Source of the DNA: Indibacter alkaliphilus LW1
Lineage (GTDB): Bacteria > Bacteroidota > Bacteroidia > Cytophagales > Cyclobacteriaceae
Assembly (NCBI RefSeq): GCF_000295935.2
Contig: NZ_ALWO02000011.1
Location: 1-64,000 of the forward strand
DNA length: 64,000 nucleotides
Direction: 5' to 3'
The notes under the pieces are model-generated. The model was not told the origin of the DNA, did not search any database, and worked only from the letters and a program-made list of their open reading frames with translations. The translations under genes were made by a program, and so were the position numbers. Shown here one piece after another: positions 8,958 through 18,808 of this stretch (position 1 is the stretch's first letter; every line of letters begins with the position of its first letter).

Positions 8958-9029
8958 AACCCTCAATCACAATTCCGATTAAAATCCGGCCCAGCCGGAT
9001 GGATCTGGGAAAAGAGATTGAGGGTTTTT
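8958..9029 (+). terminator. Composite terminator between tRNA-Leu and tig
   Basis: Outer stem AACCCTCAATC (8958-8968) / GATTGAGGGTT (9016-9026) followed by TTT. Inside it sits a second perfect hairpin, ATCCGGC-CCA-GCCGGAT (8984-9000). The outer stem ends 30 bases before the tig start, so it may act as a terminator or as an attenuator for tig. Confidence 0.6.
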
Positions 9030-9058
9030 AATTAAAATCTAACCAAAATCAAATTACC

Positions 9059-10387
9059 TTGGAAATCTCTTTAGACAAACATTCAGCAAATCAAGCTTCA
9101 GTTAAAATTAAATTAAATGAAGCAGATTATCAACCTAAGGTTGATGCGAAACTTAAAGATTATGCCAAAAAGGCAAACATCAAAGGTTTCCGACCAGGCA
9201 AAGCCCCTGTTTCGATGGTAAAGAAAATGTATGGAACTTCTGTTTTGGTAGACGAAATCAATGAAATCCTTTCCTCCTCTTTAAACAACTATCTTAAAGA
9301 GCAAACTTTTAAAATATTGGGAGACCCACTTCCAATGATTGAAGATGCTGACAGCATTGACTGGAAAACCCAGACTGAATTTGAATTTCAGTATAAAATA
9401 GGTTTTGTGGAAGAAATTGAATTCAAGCTGGATGATTCTTTGAAAGCTACTTCTTATAAAGTGGAAATGAACGATGCTGAAGTAGAAGAAGCAATCACAA
9501 ACCTCAGAAGTCAGTATGGAAAAATGACTAACCCAGAGGTAAGTGAAGAAAATGACTTCCTTTACGGCGATCTGAAGTCTGAAGATGGCACATTCGAAAA
9601 AACCTTCAGCCTTCCATTGTCCAAGGTTGAAAAGAAGTCTCTCAAGAAGTTTGTGGGTGTCAAAAAAGGTGATGTTGTGGAACTTGACCCCTCTAAGGCC
9701 ATCAAAGAAGATTTGGCACAGACTGTGGGTGTGGAAGAGGAAGAAGTAGAAAAACTTTCCGGAAAATTCACTTTTACGGTACAAAATATCAACAGAACTG
9801 AACTTGCTGATTTCAATCAGGAGTTTTTCGACAAACTATTTGGTCCTGGACAAGTAGATTCCGAAGAAGCCATGAGAGCAAAAGTTCAGGAAATTATTTC
9901 TGACAACTATAATAAAGAAGCCGCTGTCTACAGTGATGAGCAGATCAAAGATAAATTGATCGAGTCTGCCAACATCGAACTTCCTGAAGCATTCTTAAAA
10001 GAATGGTTGATAAGAGCCAATGAAGGAAAAGTGACTGAAGAACAGGTTGAAAAAGAATACCCGATCTATGCCAAGCAACTCACTTGGACTTTGATTTCAG
10101 GTAAAATTGCCAAAGACAATGAAATCAAAGCTGAGCACGAGGATGTCATTGAGAAGACTAAAGAAATGATCCGAGAGCAGTTTGCCTCTTCTGGCATGGG
10201 TGCACAAATGGAAGAAAGCATGGGCATGTTTGTAGACAATTACCTTCAAGGCAATGAAGGTCAGAACTACATGCAAATGCTGACATCAGTACAAAATGAT
10301 AAAGTATTGGCATTTGTAAAAGAAAAAGCCAATGTAAAGGAAGAAAAAATCAGTGCAGATAAATTCAAGGAACTGTTGGAAAACTAA
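9059..10387 (+). CDS. tig: Trigger factor, ribosome-associated chaperone and peptidyl-prolyl isomerase
   Basis: 442 residues. The N-terminal ribosome-binding domain has the signature GFRPGKAPVSMVKKMYG (residues about 42-58). A PPIase-like middle and a helical C-terminal chaperone domain follow, ending in a charged tail. It binds at the ribosome exit tunnel and holds nascent chains. The start is TTG: no ATG or GTG lies in frame near it, and the first residues MEISLDKHSANQASVKIKLN are what Bacteroidota trigger factors begin with. Followed by clpP and clpX in the classical tig-clpP-clpX order, but with a terminator and a new promoter in between. Confidence 0.96.
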   Translation: MEISLDKHSANQASVKIKLNEADYQPKVDAKLKDYAKKANIKGFRPGKAPVSMVKKMYGTSVLVDEINEILSSSLNNYLKEQTFKILGDPLPMIEDADSIDWKTQTEFEFQYKIGFVEEIEFKLDDSLKATSYKVEMNDAEVEEAITNLRSQYGKMTNPEVSEENDFLYGDLKSEDGTFEKTFSLPLSKVEKKSLKKFVGVKKGDVVELDPSKAIKEDLAQTVGVEEEEVEKLSGKFTFTVQNINRTELADFNQEFFDKLFGPGQVDSEEAMRAKVQEIISDNYNKEAAVYSDEQIKDKLIESANIELPEAFLKEWLIRANEGKVTEEQVEKEYPIYAKQLTWTLISGKIAKDNEIKAEHEDVIEKTKEMIREQFASSGMGAQMEESMGMFVDNYLQGNEGQNYMQMLTSVQNDKVLAFVKEKANVKEEKISADKFKELLEN

Positions 10388-10410
10388 TCCTGATTCAAAA
10401 TCGTTATCAG

Positions 10411-10446
10411 AAAGTCCTTCATTTAGTAAGGGCTTTTTTTATTTTT
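10411..10446 (+). terminator. Terminator after tig
   Basis: Stem AAAGTCCTT / AAGGGCTTT (10411-10419 with 10428-10436, one G-T pair) followed by a T-rich run. It overlaps the clpP -7 element. Confidence 0.65.
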
Positions 10447-10447
10447 G
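10440..10447 (+). promoter_or_regulatory. -7 element of the clpP-clpX promoter
   Basis: TATTTTTG matches TAnnTTTG exactly and lies 22 bases before the clpP ATG. The -33 region falls inside the tig terminator stem and has no clear TTTG. Confidence 0.45.
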
Positions 10448-10468
10448 TACAATACTAAAAACGAGATT

Positions 10469-11137
10469 ATGATCAACAAAGACGAATTCAGAAAGTTTGC
10501 GGTGCACAACAGAGGCATCAGCGGCAATGCATTTGACCAATACAACACTTTTGTAGAAAACATGACCCGATCGGTAATAGAGGAAAGACCGACTAATTTC
10601 AGAGAAATTGACGTGTTTTCCAGATTGATTATGGACAGGATCATTTTCTTAGGAACACAGGTGGATGATTTTATTGCCAATATCATTACTGCCCAACTGC
10701 TTTTCCTGGAATCTACAGACCCTAAAAAAGATGTACTTCTTTATATCAATAGTCCTGGGGGTTCAGTAACAGCAGGACTTGGTATTTATGATACCATGCA
10801 GTACATTCAGCCGGAAGTTGCTACCATTTGTACAGGAATTGCTGCATCTATGGGTGCTGTTTTGTTGGCTGGTGGTGCAAAAGATAAGCGTTCTGCTTTG
10901 AAACATTCCAGGGTTATGATTCACCAGCCTTCTGGTGGGATGCAGGGACAGTCCAAAGACATGGAAATATCCTTGAAACTGATCCTTTCCATGAAAGAGG
11001 AGTTATATCAGATTCTTGCGGACCATTCCGGAAAGACATTTGAAGAAATAGAAAGAGATTCAGACAGGGATTACTGGATGAAAGCTCCTGAGGCAAAAGA
11101 ATATGGCCTCATTGATGAAGTTTTGATTAGAAAATAA
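10469..11137 (+). CDS. clpP: ATP-dependent Clp protease, proteolytic subunit
   Basis: 222 residues from the ATG at 10469. An in-frame TTG at 10445 would add eight residues but lies inside the -7 promoter element, so it is rejected. Catalytic triad context: Ser in [14 protein letters not shown], His in MIHQPSGG and an Asp downstream (about residue 175-180). [20 protein letters not shown] is the family's substrate-groove segment. It forms the tetradecameric peptidase chamber fed by ClpX, whose gene follows after six bases, so both are made from one transcript. Confidence 0.97.
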   Translation: MINKDEFRKFAVHNRGISGNAFDQYNTFVENMTRSVIEERPTNFREIDVFSRLIMDRIIFLGTQVDDFIANIITAQLLFLESTDPKKDVLLYINSPGGSVTAGLGIYDTMQYIQPEVATICTGIAASMGAVLLAGGAKDKRSALKHSRVMIHQPSGGMQGQSKDMEISLKLILSMKEELYQILADHSGKTFEEIERDSDRDYWMKAPEAKEYGLIDEVLIRK

Positions 11138-11143
11138 AAAAAC

Positions 11144-12370
11144 ATGGCACAAGTTACCTGTTCATTTTGCGGGAGAAATAAAAAAGATGTTGACTTAATG
11201 GTATCGGGCATCTCGGCTCATATCTGTAATTTCTGCATTGACCAAGCCTATCAGATTTTGGGTGAGGAAGAGAAAAACAAGAAACCTGTAAAGAACCTCA
11301 AATTCAAACTTAAGAAGCCGAAAGAGTTGACAGAGTATCTGAATGAGTATGTCATCGGTCAATACGATGCCAAAAAAGTACTCAATGTAGCTGTTTACAA
11401 TCACTACAAAAGACTCTCTCAACCTTCTTCTGACAAAGATGAAATCAGGATCGAGAAGTCCAATATCATCATGGTAGGAGATACGGGAACAGGTAAAACC
11501 TATCTGGCAAAAACACTTGCTAGGATTTTGGAAGTGCCATTCTGTATAGCGGATGCCACTGTGCTGACGGAAGCAGGCTATGTAGGGGAGGATGTGGAAA
11601 GCATTCTTACAAGACTTCTTCAAGCTGCTGATTACAATGTAGAAGCAGCAGAGCGAGGAATTGTTTATATAGATGAAATCGACAAAATAGCCCGTAAGTC
11701 AGACAATCCATCCATTACCAGAGATGTAAGTGGTGAAGGAGTTCAGCAGGCATTGCTCAAGCTATTGGAAGGAACAGTGGTCAATGTACCCCCGCAAGGA
11801 GGCAGAAAACATCCAGACCAAAAGATGATTGCTGTCAATACAGAGAATATTTTGTTTATCTGTGGCGGAGCATTCGACGGGATTGGAAGACACATTGCGA
11901 ACAGGTTGAATACACAACCGCTAGGCTTTAGCAAAAGAACAGAAACGAATCAGATTGACAGAGCCAACCTCCTTCAATATGTTACAGCTCAGGATCTTAA
12001 GTCTTTCGGTCTTATCCCTGAGCTCATTGGGCGACTACCGGTAGTTACCCACCTTGATCCATTGGACGCTACTGCTTTGAAGAGTATTTTGACAGAACCA
12101 AAAAATGCACTCACAAAGCAATATAAGAAGCTGATGGAAATGGAAAATGTCAAGCTTATATTTGAAGAAAGCGGTATTGATTACATCGTGGAAAAAGCCA
12201 TAGAGTACAACTTGGGAGCCAGAGGCCTAAGATCTATCTGCGAGGCAATCATAACAGATGCTATGTACGAGTTACCATCTGACGAGAACATCAAGGAACT
12301 CGTCATAGATAAAAAATATGCCCAGGAGCAATTTGAAAAATCCAAGTTCAAGAAGTTGCAAGTAGCATAA
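11144..12370 (+). CDS. clpX: ClpX, AAA+ unfoldase subunit of ClpXP protease
   Basis: 408 residues. An N-terminal zinc-binding domain ([11 protein letters not shown]...CNFC) recruits substrates and adaptors. The AAA+ core has Walker A GDTGTGKT, Walker [12 protein letters not shown], and sensor/arginine regions including the pore-loop [14 protein letters not shown]-terminal D2-small domain ends with [12 protein letters not shown]. It recognises tagged proteins, unfolds them with ATP and threads them into ClpP. It follows clpP by six bases and is closed by a strong bidirectional terminator. Confidence 0.98.
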   Translation: MAQVTCSFCGRNKKDVDLMVSGISAHICNFCIDQAYQILGEEEKNKKPVKNLKFKLKKPKELTEYLNEYVIGQYDAKKVLNVAVYNHYKRLSQPSSDKDEIRIEKSNIIMVGDTGTGKTYLAKTLARILEVPFCIADATVLTEAGYVGEDVESILTRLLQAADYNVEAAERGIVYIDEIDKIARKSDNPSITRDVSGEGVQQALLKLLEGTVVNVPPQGGRKHPDQKMIAVNTENILFICGGAFDGIGRHIANRLNTQPLGFSKRTETNQIDRANLLQYVTAQDLKSFGLIPELIGRLPVVTHLDPLDATALKSILTEPKNALTKQYKKLMEMENVKLIFEESGIDYIVEKAIEYNLGARGLRSICEAIITDAMYELPSDENIKELVIDKKYAQEQFEKSKFKKLQVA

Positions 12371-12372
12371 AT

Positions 12373-12406
12373 AAAAAAAGAGGCGTCCAAGGACGCCTCT
12401 TTTTTT
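12373..12406. terminator. Bidirectional terminator between clpX and a convergent gene
   Basis: Perfect stem GAGGCGTCC / GGACGCCTC with an AA loop, preceded by a run of A and followed by a run of T. It can stop both clpX and the convergent gene, whose stop codon lies inside the T run. Confidence 0.88.
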
Positions 12407-13079
12407 ATCTATCTGCATTAAGCAGCATAATCAATCTCCTGATATCCGTCTTTTCTTTTAAATCCAAATTGTAAGTATTGCTCAGTTCATTGATGGATTT
12501 GTAAACCTCATCGCCAAAAAACTCAACCATTGCTTTTTTCCTCGTTTTCCAGAGAAATGCTTCTCCATCCTTAAACACATACAAATCTTCTACATTGGAG
12601 AAGGCCTTTGCTCTCTGAGAACCATAAGTGGCACCCGGATCATCAATCATTTTCTTGTATTTGTGATTGACCAATGTATACTCTCCATCTACCAGAAGTT
12701 CGACGAACCTATTTGTTCCTACACCGGGAATATTATAACCTGATCGGAAAAATTGCGGAGCAGATTTAGCGTTCAGGATAAATCCATTGATTCTTCCTGG
12801 CGAATAGGCCATCAACTCTCTTCCATCTCTGTATTCTAAAGTATGATTAAAGGCATTGAAAGCTATAACTACCTCCTCAGCAGTATCCCTTTCGGAAAAA
12901 ATAATAGATCCCTGGTCAAACTCAGTCCAATATTGGGAGCCTTTTACTTCTGGGTAAGGATTGGCCATCACTGGATTTCCTGTGGCCTGATCTCTCATCA
13001 TTTGCAATTGTGCCAATGCATTGTTTGTATAAATGAATGCAATAAGCAAAAATAATAAACTAAACTTTTTCATATTCAA
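12405..13079 (-). CDS. Exported protein of unknown function
   Basis: 224 residues. The first 23 form a signal peptide (LLFLLIAFIYTNNALAQ) cut after ALA-Q, with no lipobox. The mature protein has motifs of aromatic and acidic residues (GSQYWTEFDQGSIIFSERD, LLVDGEYTLVNHKYKKMIDDPG) and a final helical third (KAMVEFFGDEVYKSINEL) that looks like an unfolded-tail or small-helix domain. I do not recognise the family; similar periplasmic proteins in Bacteroidota are annotated as hypothetical. The start may be the first or third codon (both ATG). It is transcribed toward clpX and shares the bidirectional terminator. Confidence 0.75.
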   Translation of the reverse strand: MNMKKFSLLFLLIAFIYTNNALAQLQMMRDQATGNPVMANPYPEVKGSQYWTEFDQGSIIFSERDTAEEVVIAFNAFNHTLEYRDGRELMAYSPGRINGFILNAKSAPQFFRSGYNIPGVGTNRFVELLVDGEYTLVNHKYKKMIDDPGATYGSQRAKAFSNVEDLYVFKDGEAFLWKTRKKAMVEFFGDEVYKSINELSNTYNLDLKEKTDIRRLIMLLNADR

Positions 13080-13084
13080 ATATA

Positions 13085-13113
13085 AAAAAAGGCCGGTGAA
13101 AACCGACCTTTTA
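13085..13113 (-). terminator. Terminator of the SusC/SusD operon
   Basis: On the minus strand, AAGGTCGGT / ACCGGCCTT (one mismatch) around a short TTTC loop, followed by a run of seven T. It lies 25 bases after the last gene of the operon. Confidence 0.7.
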
Positions 13114-13137
13114 TACTATAATTTGTTAGAATAATTA

Positions 13138-13629
13138 TTATTCCTCTTCCGGAGGACTAGGTCTTGTTATCCTTAACTGGACTCTTTTGTAGTTTTCACT
13201 TGCTTGGATTTCAGAATTACCTTCCAATTCCAACAACAAGTCTACAGATCCACCGATTTCACCGGTATTGATCACATCAACTTCCAAAGTAGCAATGGAA
13301 GAATTCGCAGGAATCACCAAAGAACCAGAAACATTGTAATCGGTCCCTTCTACAGCAGTAGTTCCTTCAGAAACTACTCTATAAGTAATGGTTTCGTCAC
13401 TGTCTCTTTGTCTGGCTACAAGGTTTACTTGTAAACCATAAGTACCAATGCTGTTTGCGATGCTTATCCTTGGATAGGTTTGACCAGCAACGGGTGCTGT
13501 CACTACTGCAGCTTGAAATTCAACCTCAGCTCCTTCCCAAATCGGATAGTTTTGTTCGATACAAGAACCGAATACAAAAACCATCACAAGGGAAAATATA
13601 GATAATATCTTTTTCATAGTCTTTTTCAA
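13138..13629 (-). CDS. Small lipoprotein encoded with SusC/SusD
   Basis: 163 residues. A lipoprotein signal with VFVFGSC places the lipid-carrying Cys near residue 23. The mature part is a single beta-sandwich-like domain: TYRVVSEGTTAVEGTDYN followed by SLVIPANSSIATLEVDVI resembles a Calx-beta/DUF4843-type fold. It is the third gene of the SusC-SusD operon, two bases after susD, in the place where many such operons encode a SusE-like surface lipoprotein that helps bind ligand. That role is inferred from position. The acidic tail PSPPEEE has no known meaning. The start may be residue 1 or 5. Confidence 0.72.
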   Translation of the reverse strand: MKKTMKKILSIFSLVMVFVFGSCIEQNYPIWEGAEVEFQAAVVTAPVAGQTYPRISIANSIGTYGLQVNLVARQRDSDETITYRVVSEGTTAVEGTDYNVSGSLVIPANSSIATLEVDVINTGEIGGSVDLLLELEGNSEIQASENYKRVQLRITRPSPPEEE

Positions 13630-13631
13630 TT

Positions 13632-15173
13632 TTAGTATCCTCTGTTTTGATTTAGGTTAGTATTACCATCAACTTCACGCTGAGGAATCAGAGGAAGAAT
13701 TCTAAAGTCATCGAAAGGTACGAAGTTGTTTGGCCCAAGGTATCTCTTATCCAAGTCTCTTCCGTATCTCTTCAGATCAAAGAATCTGTGACCTTCAAAT
13801 GCAAACTCCTTGAATCTTTCAAGAAGAATTTCTTCAAGTATGTCTTCTCCGCTCATGCTCACATCTTCAAGACCTCTTAAGCCTTTGAATGCATTCAATT
13901 CAGCTAATGCTTCACCTGTATTACCTAATTGATAGTTGGCTTCAGCTCTGATCAGGTGCATTTCAGACTTTCTGATTACAGGAACATTATCACCGTAAAC
14001 AAAACCTGCCTTGGCAATAAATTTAACACACTCGATGTTTCTTGCACCTCTTACAGTACTTCCTGTAGTATAAAGATGTGCTCTCACATCTTCATTTCTG
14101 GTTACATCCCAGCTATTGTTATCCTCAGGGTCATCTCCTACCTGAAGTGGCTCTAGTCCAAAGAAGTCCAAAACTCTTTGATTAGGAACGAAATCACCCC
14201 ATCCACCTTGTGCATTTTTATTATCAAGGTTAAGCAATACGGTATAAGATGACTGAAGAGATTCGTTTACACCTATAGATTCACCGGCGATTTGGAATCT
14301 TACTTCAAACATAGCTTCAGGATGATTTTGTGCTCTCCATCCATCTACATAATCCATTCCTCCCAATACAGTTCCTGCACCGGATTCCAAAGCTGCAGTG
14401 GCAGCAGTTACAGCAGCTTGCCAGTCACCTCTGTAAAGGTGTACTCTTGCTAACAATCCCTGTGCAGCTCCCACAGAAGCATACTGAGATCCAGCACGGC
14501 TGGAAGTACCCAAAGCTGCAATTGCCTCATTCAGGTCAGTCACAATTTGATTGTAATTCTCATCGATTGTTGCTCTTGGAGAATTTCTGGTAAATGCAAT
14601 GTCCGAAGTAATAGAACCTTCCAATGGCATTGGTATTCCACCCTCGTCCACTAACCCAGGCTGATGAACAGCAGTTGGGATATAAGTGTAGACTTTTGCT
14701 AAATCAAAGTAGAACAAAGCTCTCAAAAACTTCAATTCACCTTCCCATCTTGCAAGCTGAGCTGCAGAAGCACCTTCTACACCAGTTGACAAGGCATCTA
14801 GTATAAGATTAGCTTCATTGATAGCAAAATATGAAGTCTGCCAAAAGCTCAGATTATTTCCAGGAACGGAATTGAAGTGAGCATTTGGTTGATTGTTATT
14901 TTCCTGGATCAATCTACCGGAATTGGAGGTAGTTCTTCCCACATCCGCTAAAGCATCCGACAATGCCAATAAATTCCTACCATAATTATTGGTAGATCTT
15001 AATCTGGCATAGACCGAGTTTACTGCAGCTTCAACACCATCTGGTGAGTTCAAAGCCAAGTCTGCATCTATAGATTGTCTTGGGTCTACATTCAAGTCGC
15101 AGGAAGAAACCGCTACTCCAAGTCCCAAGAGAACCGCAAATGCATATTTATATATGTAATTTTTCATTTTCAT
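13632..15173 (-). CDS. SusD/RagB family nutrient-binding outer-membrane lipoprotein
   Basis: 513 residues. The lipoprotein signal ends in AVSSC (Cys near 25). Family features: the N-terminal DLNVDPRQSIDADLALNSPDGVEAAVN segment (quoted only in part: SPDGVEAAVNSVYARLR), TPR-like helices with WEGELKFLRALFYFDLAKVY, and the conserved C-terminal region LLERFKEFAFEGHRFFDLKRYG and FRILPLIPQREVDGNTNL. SusD forms the lid over the SusC channel and captures the ligand at the cell surface. It lies 12 bases after susC. The ligand cannot be told from the sequence, and no glycoside hydrolase is in this operon. Confidence 0.96.
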   Translation of the reverse strand: MKMKNYIYKYAFAVLLGLGVAVSSCDLNVDPRQSIDADLALNSPDGVEAAVNSVYARLRSTNNYGRNLLALSDALADVGRTTSNSGRLIQENNNQPNAHFNSVPGNNLSFWQTSYFAINEANLILDALSTGVEGASAAQLARWEGELKFLRALFYFDLAKVYTYIPTAVHQPGLVDEGGIPMPLEGSITSDIAFTRNSPRATIDENYNQIVTDLNEAIAALGTSSRAGSQYASVGAAQGLLARVHLYRGDWQAAVTAATAALESGAGTVLGGMDYVDGWRAQNHPEAMFEVRFQIAGESIGVNESLQSSYTVLLNLDNKNAQGGWGDFVPNQRVLDFFGLEPLQVGDDPEDNNSWDVTRNEDVRAHLYTTGSTVRGARNIECVKFIAKAGFVYGDNVPVIRKSEMHLIRAEANYQLGNTGEALAELNAFKGLRGLEDVSMSGEDILEEILLERFKEFAFEGHRFFDLKRYGRDLDKRYLGPNNFVPFDDFRILPLIPQREVDGNTNLNQNRGY

Positions 15174-15185
15174 TGTTATCTACTA

Positions 15186-18100
15186 TTAAAATCCTAACTG
15201 TACACCGATCTGATAACTTTTTACAAGTGGAAGCTGTCCAGTACCTGCACCTACGAATTCAGGATCATAACCTGGATAGTTGGAATATGTCCAAAGGTTC
15301 ATTCCTTGCGCATAAACTCTCGCTCTAGTCAGACCAAGGTTTCTGATTGTATTTGGACTAAAGTTATAGCCAACCTGCAATTGTGCCAATCTGATAAAGT
15401 CAGCATTCAAAAGATTTGCAGTACCAAAGTTTCTTCCTTGGCTTCTTACTTCATTACCACCATTTGAGTTACCTACGTTTCTTGGGATATCAGTCATATC
15501 ACCTGGAGCAGTCCACTGTCTGTCAACCACTTCTCTTAGGGTATTTAGCGCAAGACGAGTTCCTGCTTCTCTTAGGAAGTTATACTGACCATCAGACACT
15601 ACAGCCCCATACTCGTAAGTAAAGAATGCAGTCAATTCAAATCCCTTGTATCTGAATGTATTGTTCAAACCACCGTAATATGGAGCTAAATTGGAACCAA
15701 AATAAACTCTATCAGCAGCTACTGGCAAGTATGTCCTGTTTCCATTTGCATCCAACCACATTGGACGTCCTGTTGCAGGGTTCACACCAACATATTCAGC
15801 TGCAAAGTGTGAACCTGGAGCTTGTTGACCTGGGAAGGCAGGGTTACCTACTGGCTGACCAACTGCTATACCCGGATTAGCTGGTAAGAATTCTAAATCA
15901 TCATACAATGAAACAACTTCATTTCTGATATAAGTAAAGTTGAATGACGTTCTCCATTGGAATCCACCTCTGTCAATATTTACAGTGCTCACTTCGAATT
16001 CTATACCCCTGTTCATCAACTCACCCACATTATTGGCAATTGATCCAAAACCATTTGTCCAAAGGATAGGCTGGTTCAAAAGCAAATTCTTTGTTCTTTG
16101 ATCAAACAAATCAACTGAACCTGTTACTCTATTGCTGAAGAAACCGAAGTCAACACCCAAGTTGACAGTCTCATTGGTTTCCCATCCTAAGTCAAGATTA
16201 GCCAAAGAAGTAGGTCTGATACCTGCATTACCTGCATAGTTACCAGCGGTAGGAGCTCCGTAAAGACCTCTTGCCGCAAAGTTACCAATCTGGTCATTAC
16301 CTGTTCTACCCCAAGAAGCTCTCAATTTCAAATCCGTAATTGTCTCGGAATCTTTCAAGAAATCTTCCATGGCAATATTCCAACCTGCTCTTACTGAAGG
16401 GAAAATACCATATTGGGTATTGGCACCAAATCTCGAAGAACCATCATATCTGGCTGTTGCAGTAAATAAGTACTTTTCTTTGTAGTTATAGTTTGCGTTG
16501 GCAAATACACCTTGTCTTCTATAACCTGTCCAGAAACCACCCACAAATTCCGGAGTAGCACCTGAATCGATATATCTAAATTGGAAAGTAGGGAAACCAA
16601 TAGCTTCACCGTTCAAACCTTCTCTTGTTTCAGATACATATTCAAAACCAGCCAAAGCAGTTACATTATGAACATTATTGAAAGTTTTGTTCCAGTTTAA
16701 GGTATGAGTCGTAATAAACCTGGTTCTCCAATCGTTCGCTGCAGTTGCTCTACCTCTAACACCGGCACCATCAGGAGTCCTAGGATCTCTATACCTGTTC
16801 TCTGTAATCATTCTGTAATCAACGCCAATCAAACCACGGTAAGAAAGGTTATCAAGAATTTTATAGGTAGCAATTCCGTTACCGACTACTGCATTTGTAG
16901 TAGTTGTTCCTGAATTGAATTCATTCACCAAAGCTATGTTTTGGTTCAAAACACCACGAATAGTCGTGTTAAAGCTTCCATCTTCATTTCTGATCGCATT
17001 ATGCGGAAGAACAGAAGATGCAGAGAAAGCTGGATTACCTAAAAATGCTCCATCAATTGCGAATGGTGAATTCTGAGTAATTGTAGACAAGTTAAGATTC
17101 GTCTCTAATGTCAATCTATCATTTGCTTTGTGAGACAAAGCAGTTCTGAAAGTTCCTCTTTCAAAATCCACTGGACGGAAAGAAGACTCTTGGTAGTTAT
17201 AAGATCCTGAGATAAAGAATGTAGTCTTGTCATCACCACCTGAAACATTCAGTTCGTAGTTTTGAAGTCTACCTCTACCCATCAGTTCTCTCTGCCAGTC
17301 ATAAGTTGGCAATCCAGCACCGATAGCATCTAAACCTTCTGCACCCAATTCCTGCCAGTTGCCTGGAAGTACACCCATGGCATTCAAAGCATTTGCCTGA
17401 GGATTACCCACGCCAGCATTGATCAAACCATCCCTTCTCATGGTATACCACTCGTCACCACCTAGTACATCCAAGAATTTCATTGGTTGAGTTTCACCAG
17501 CAAAAGCATTGAATTCAAATCTTGCTTTTCCTTGCTTACCTTTTCTTGTAGTAATGATAACAACACCATTCGCAGCTTGAGATCCGTAAATAGCAGCAGA
17601 AGCCGCATCTTTAAGAATTTCCATTGACTCAATGTCATTAGGATTCAAAAATGCAAGCGGGTTATCCTGGGTAAAGCTTGAGTTACCTTGGTTGTTCAAC
17701 TGAACCCCATCCACAATAAAAAGAGGCTCATTACCAGCAGTAATGGACCCTACACCACGAATACGGATATTAACTGCACCACCTGGAAGACCGTTTGCCG
17801 ATCTAACCTGCACACCTGCAGCTCTACCCTGCAATGCACGGTCAAATGACTGCATTGGAAGGTTTTCGATCAGTTCACCTTTTACGGAAGATACCGCGCC
17901 GGTCACTTCTCTCTTAGGCTGGGTTCCGTAACCTGTTACGATTACTTCCTCCAAACTCCTTGTATCAGGCTGTAATACTACATTCACCTGAGACCTGTTA
18001 CCGATATTGACTTCCTGAGTCTCTGAACCTACAAAGGAATACACCAAAACGTTGCTCCCTTGCGGTACATTCAACGAGTAATTACCGTCCAAGTCAGTAG

Positions 18101-18257
18101 CAGTACCAGTAGTGGTACCCTTCACTACGACTGACGCTCCCGGAATCGGCAACCCATCCTCACCGGATGTCACCGTTCCAGTAACTACGCGACTTTGAGC
18201 AAATGCGGTAGCAGATGCCATCAAGAACGCTAGTCCTAGAAGTAAAATTTTCCTCAT
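15186..18257 (-). CDS. SusC/RagA family TonB-dependent outer-membrane transporter
   Basis: 1023 residues, normal for SusC. A signal peptide (ending ATAFAQ) is followed by a carboxypeptidase-D-like regulatory domain (residues about 22-100; VTGTVTSGEDGLPIPGASV, DLDGNYSLNVPQG). Next come the TonB-box/linker (EEVIVTGYGTQ), the plug domain (about 110-230; IRIRGVGSITAGNEPLFIVDG, EILKDAASAAIYGSQAANGV) and a 22-strand barrel ending in an aromatic (VQLGF). With SusD it imports large oligomers, energised by TonB. It is the first gene of a three-gene operon. The plug's SusC signature IYGSQAANGVVIITT is intact. Confidence 0.97.
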   Translation of the reverse strand: MRKILLLGLAFLMASATAFAQSRVVTGTVTSGEDGLPIPGASVVVKGTTTGTATDLDGNYSLNVPQGSNVLVYSFVGSETQEVNIGNRSQVNVVLQPDTRSLEEVIVTGYGTQPKREVTGAVSSVKGELIENLPMQSFDRALQGRAAGVQVRSANGLPGGAVNIRIRGVGSITAGNEPLFIVDGVQLNNQGNSSFTQDNPLAFLNPNDIESMEILKDAASAAIYGSQAANGVVIITTRKGKQGKARFEFNAFAGETQPMKFLDVLGGDEWYTMRRDGLINAGVGNPQANALNAMGVLPGNWQELGAEGLDAIGAGLPTYDWQRELMGRGRLQNYELNVSGGDDKTTFFISGSYNYQESSFRPVDFERGTFRTALSHKANDRLTLETNLNLSTITQNSPFAIDGAFLGNPAFSASSVLPHNAIRNEDGSFNTTIRGVLNQNIALVNEFNSGTTTTNAVVGNGIATYKILDNLSYRGLIGVDYRMITENRYRDPRTPDGAGVRGRATAANDWRTRFITTHTLNWNKTFNNVHNVTALAGFEYVSETREGLNGEAIGFPTFQFRYIDSGATPEFVGGFWTGYRRQGVFANANYNYKEKYLFTATARYDGSSRFGANTQYGIFPSVRAGWNIAMEDFLKDSETITDLKLRASWGRTGNDQIGNFAARGLYGAPTAGNYAGNAGIRPTSLANLDLGWETNETVNLGVDFGFFSNRVTGSVDLFDQRTKNLLLNQPILWTNGFGSIANNVGELMNRGIEFEVSTVNIDRGGFQWRTSFNFTYIRNEVVSLYDDLEFLPANPGIAVGQPVGNPAFPGQQAPGSHFAAEYVGVNPATGRPMWLDANGNRTYLPVAADRVYFGSNLAPYYGGLNNTFRYKGFELTAFFTYEYGAVVSDGQYNFLREAGTRLALNTLREVVDRQWTAPGDMTDIPRNVGNSNGGNEVRSQGRNFGTANLLNADFIRLAQLQVGYNFSPNTIRNLGLTRARVYAQGMNLWTYSNYPGYDPEFVGAGTGQLPLVKSYQIGVQLGF

Positions 18258-18808
18258 AATTCTATTATTTGATTTAAAGATTTTTCAATTCTATTCATTA
18301 TCTCCAAATAATGCAAAACCATTTACATAAAATGCATATCCATGTCGATGTATTTATTCTAAAAAAATTCTGAATATCTAATTTTTATAAAATTATAGTT
18401 TTACAGACATCCTTCATAGCTTTATGTATCATTAAATATTTTGAATTTTATCAAATTGAAAAATAATATTCTTTTTTTAAATTTATTAACATTTAGATGA
18501 CCTGATGTTAACAATGGTGAAATTCAAAAACTATACTTTTTAATTATTTATCCATTTAATAGTATATAAAAGTAGTTTTTGCCAAATTTTTCACTTTTTC
18601 ATTAATAGTATTGATACCTTTTATTTTGAAAAATGTAATATTTATAAGCAAATTGACTAATCTCTGCACAACAAAAGAATTTTTAAACTGATAAAATTAA
18701 AAATTGTGATATTTTTACAAAATAGATTAGTCGATAACGGATTTTAATTTGCCCCTAAAGCCTCTTTCAGGAATAAAACAAAGGATTATCTAGTTTGTTC
18801 TGATAAAA
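18258..18808. other. AT-rich intergenic region upstream of susC
   Basis: 551 bases with no gene, strongly AT-rich. It must carry the susC promoter region, but I find no exact minus-strand TAnnTTTG near the start. lpxB ends on its right side and is transcribed towards it, so read-through from lpxB into the susC operon is possible. No clear terminator or repeat is visible. Confidence 0.5.
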
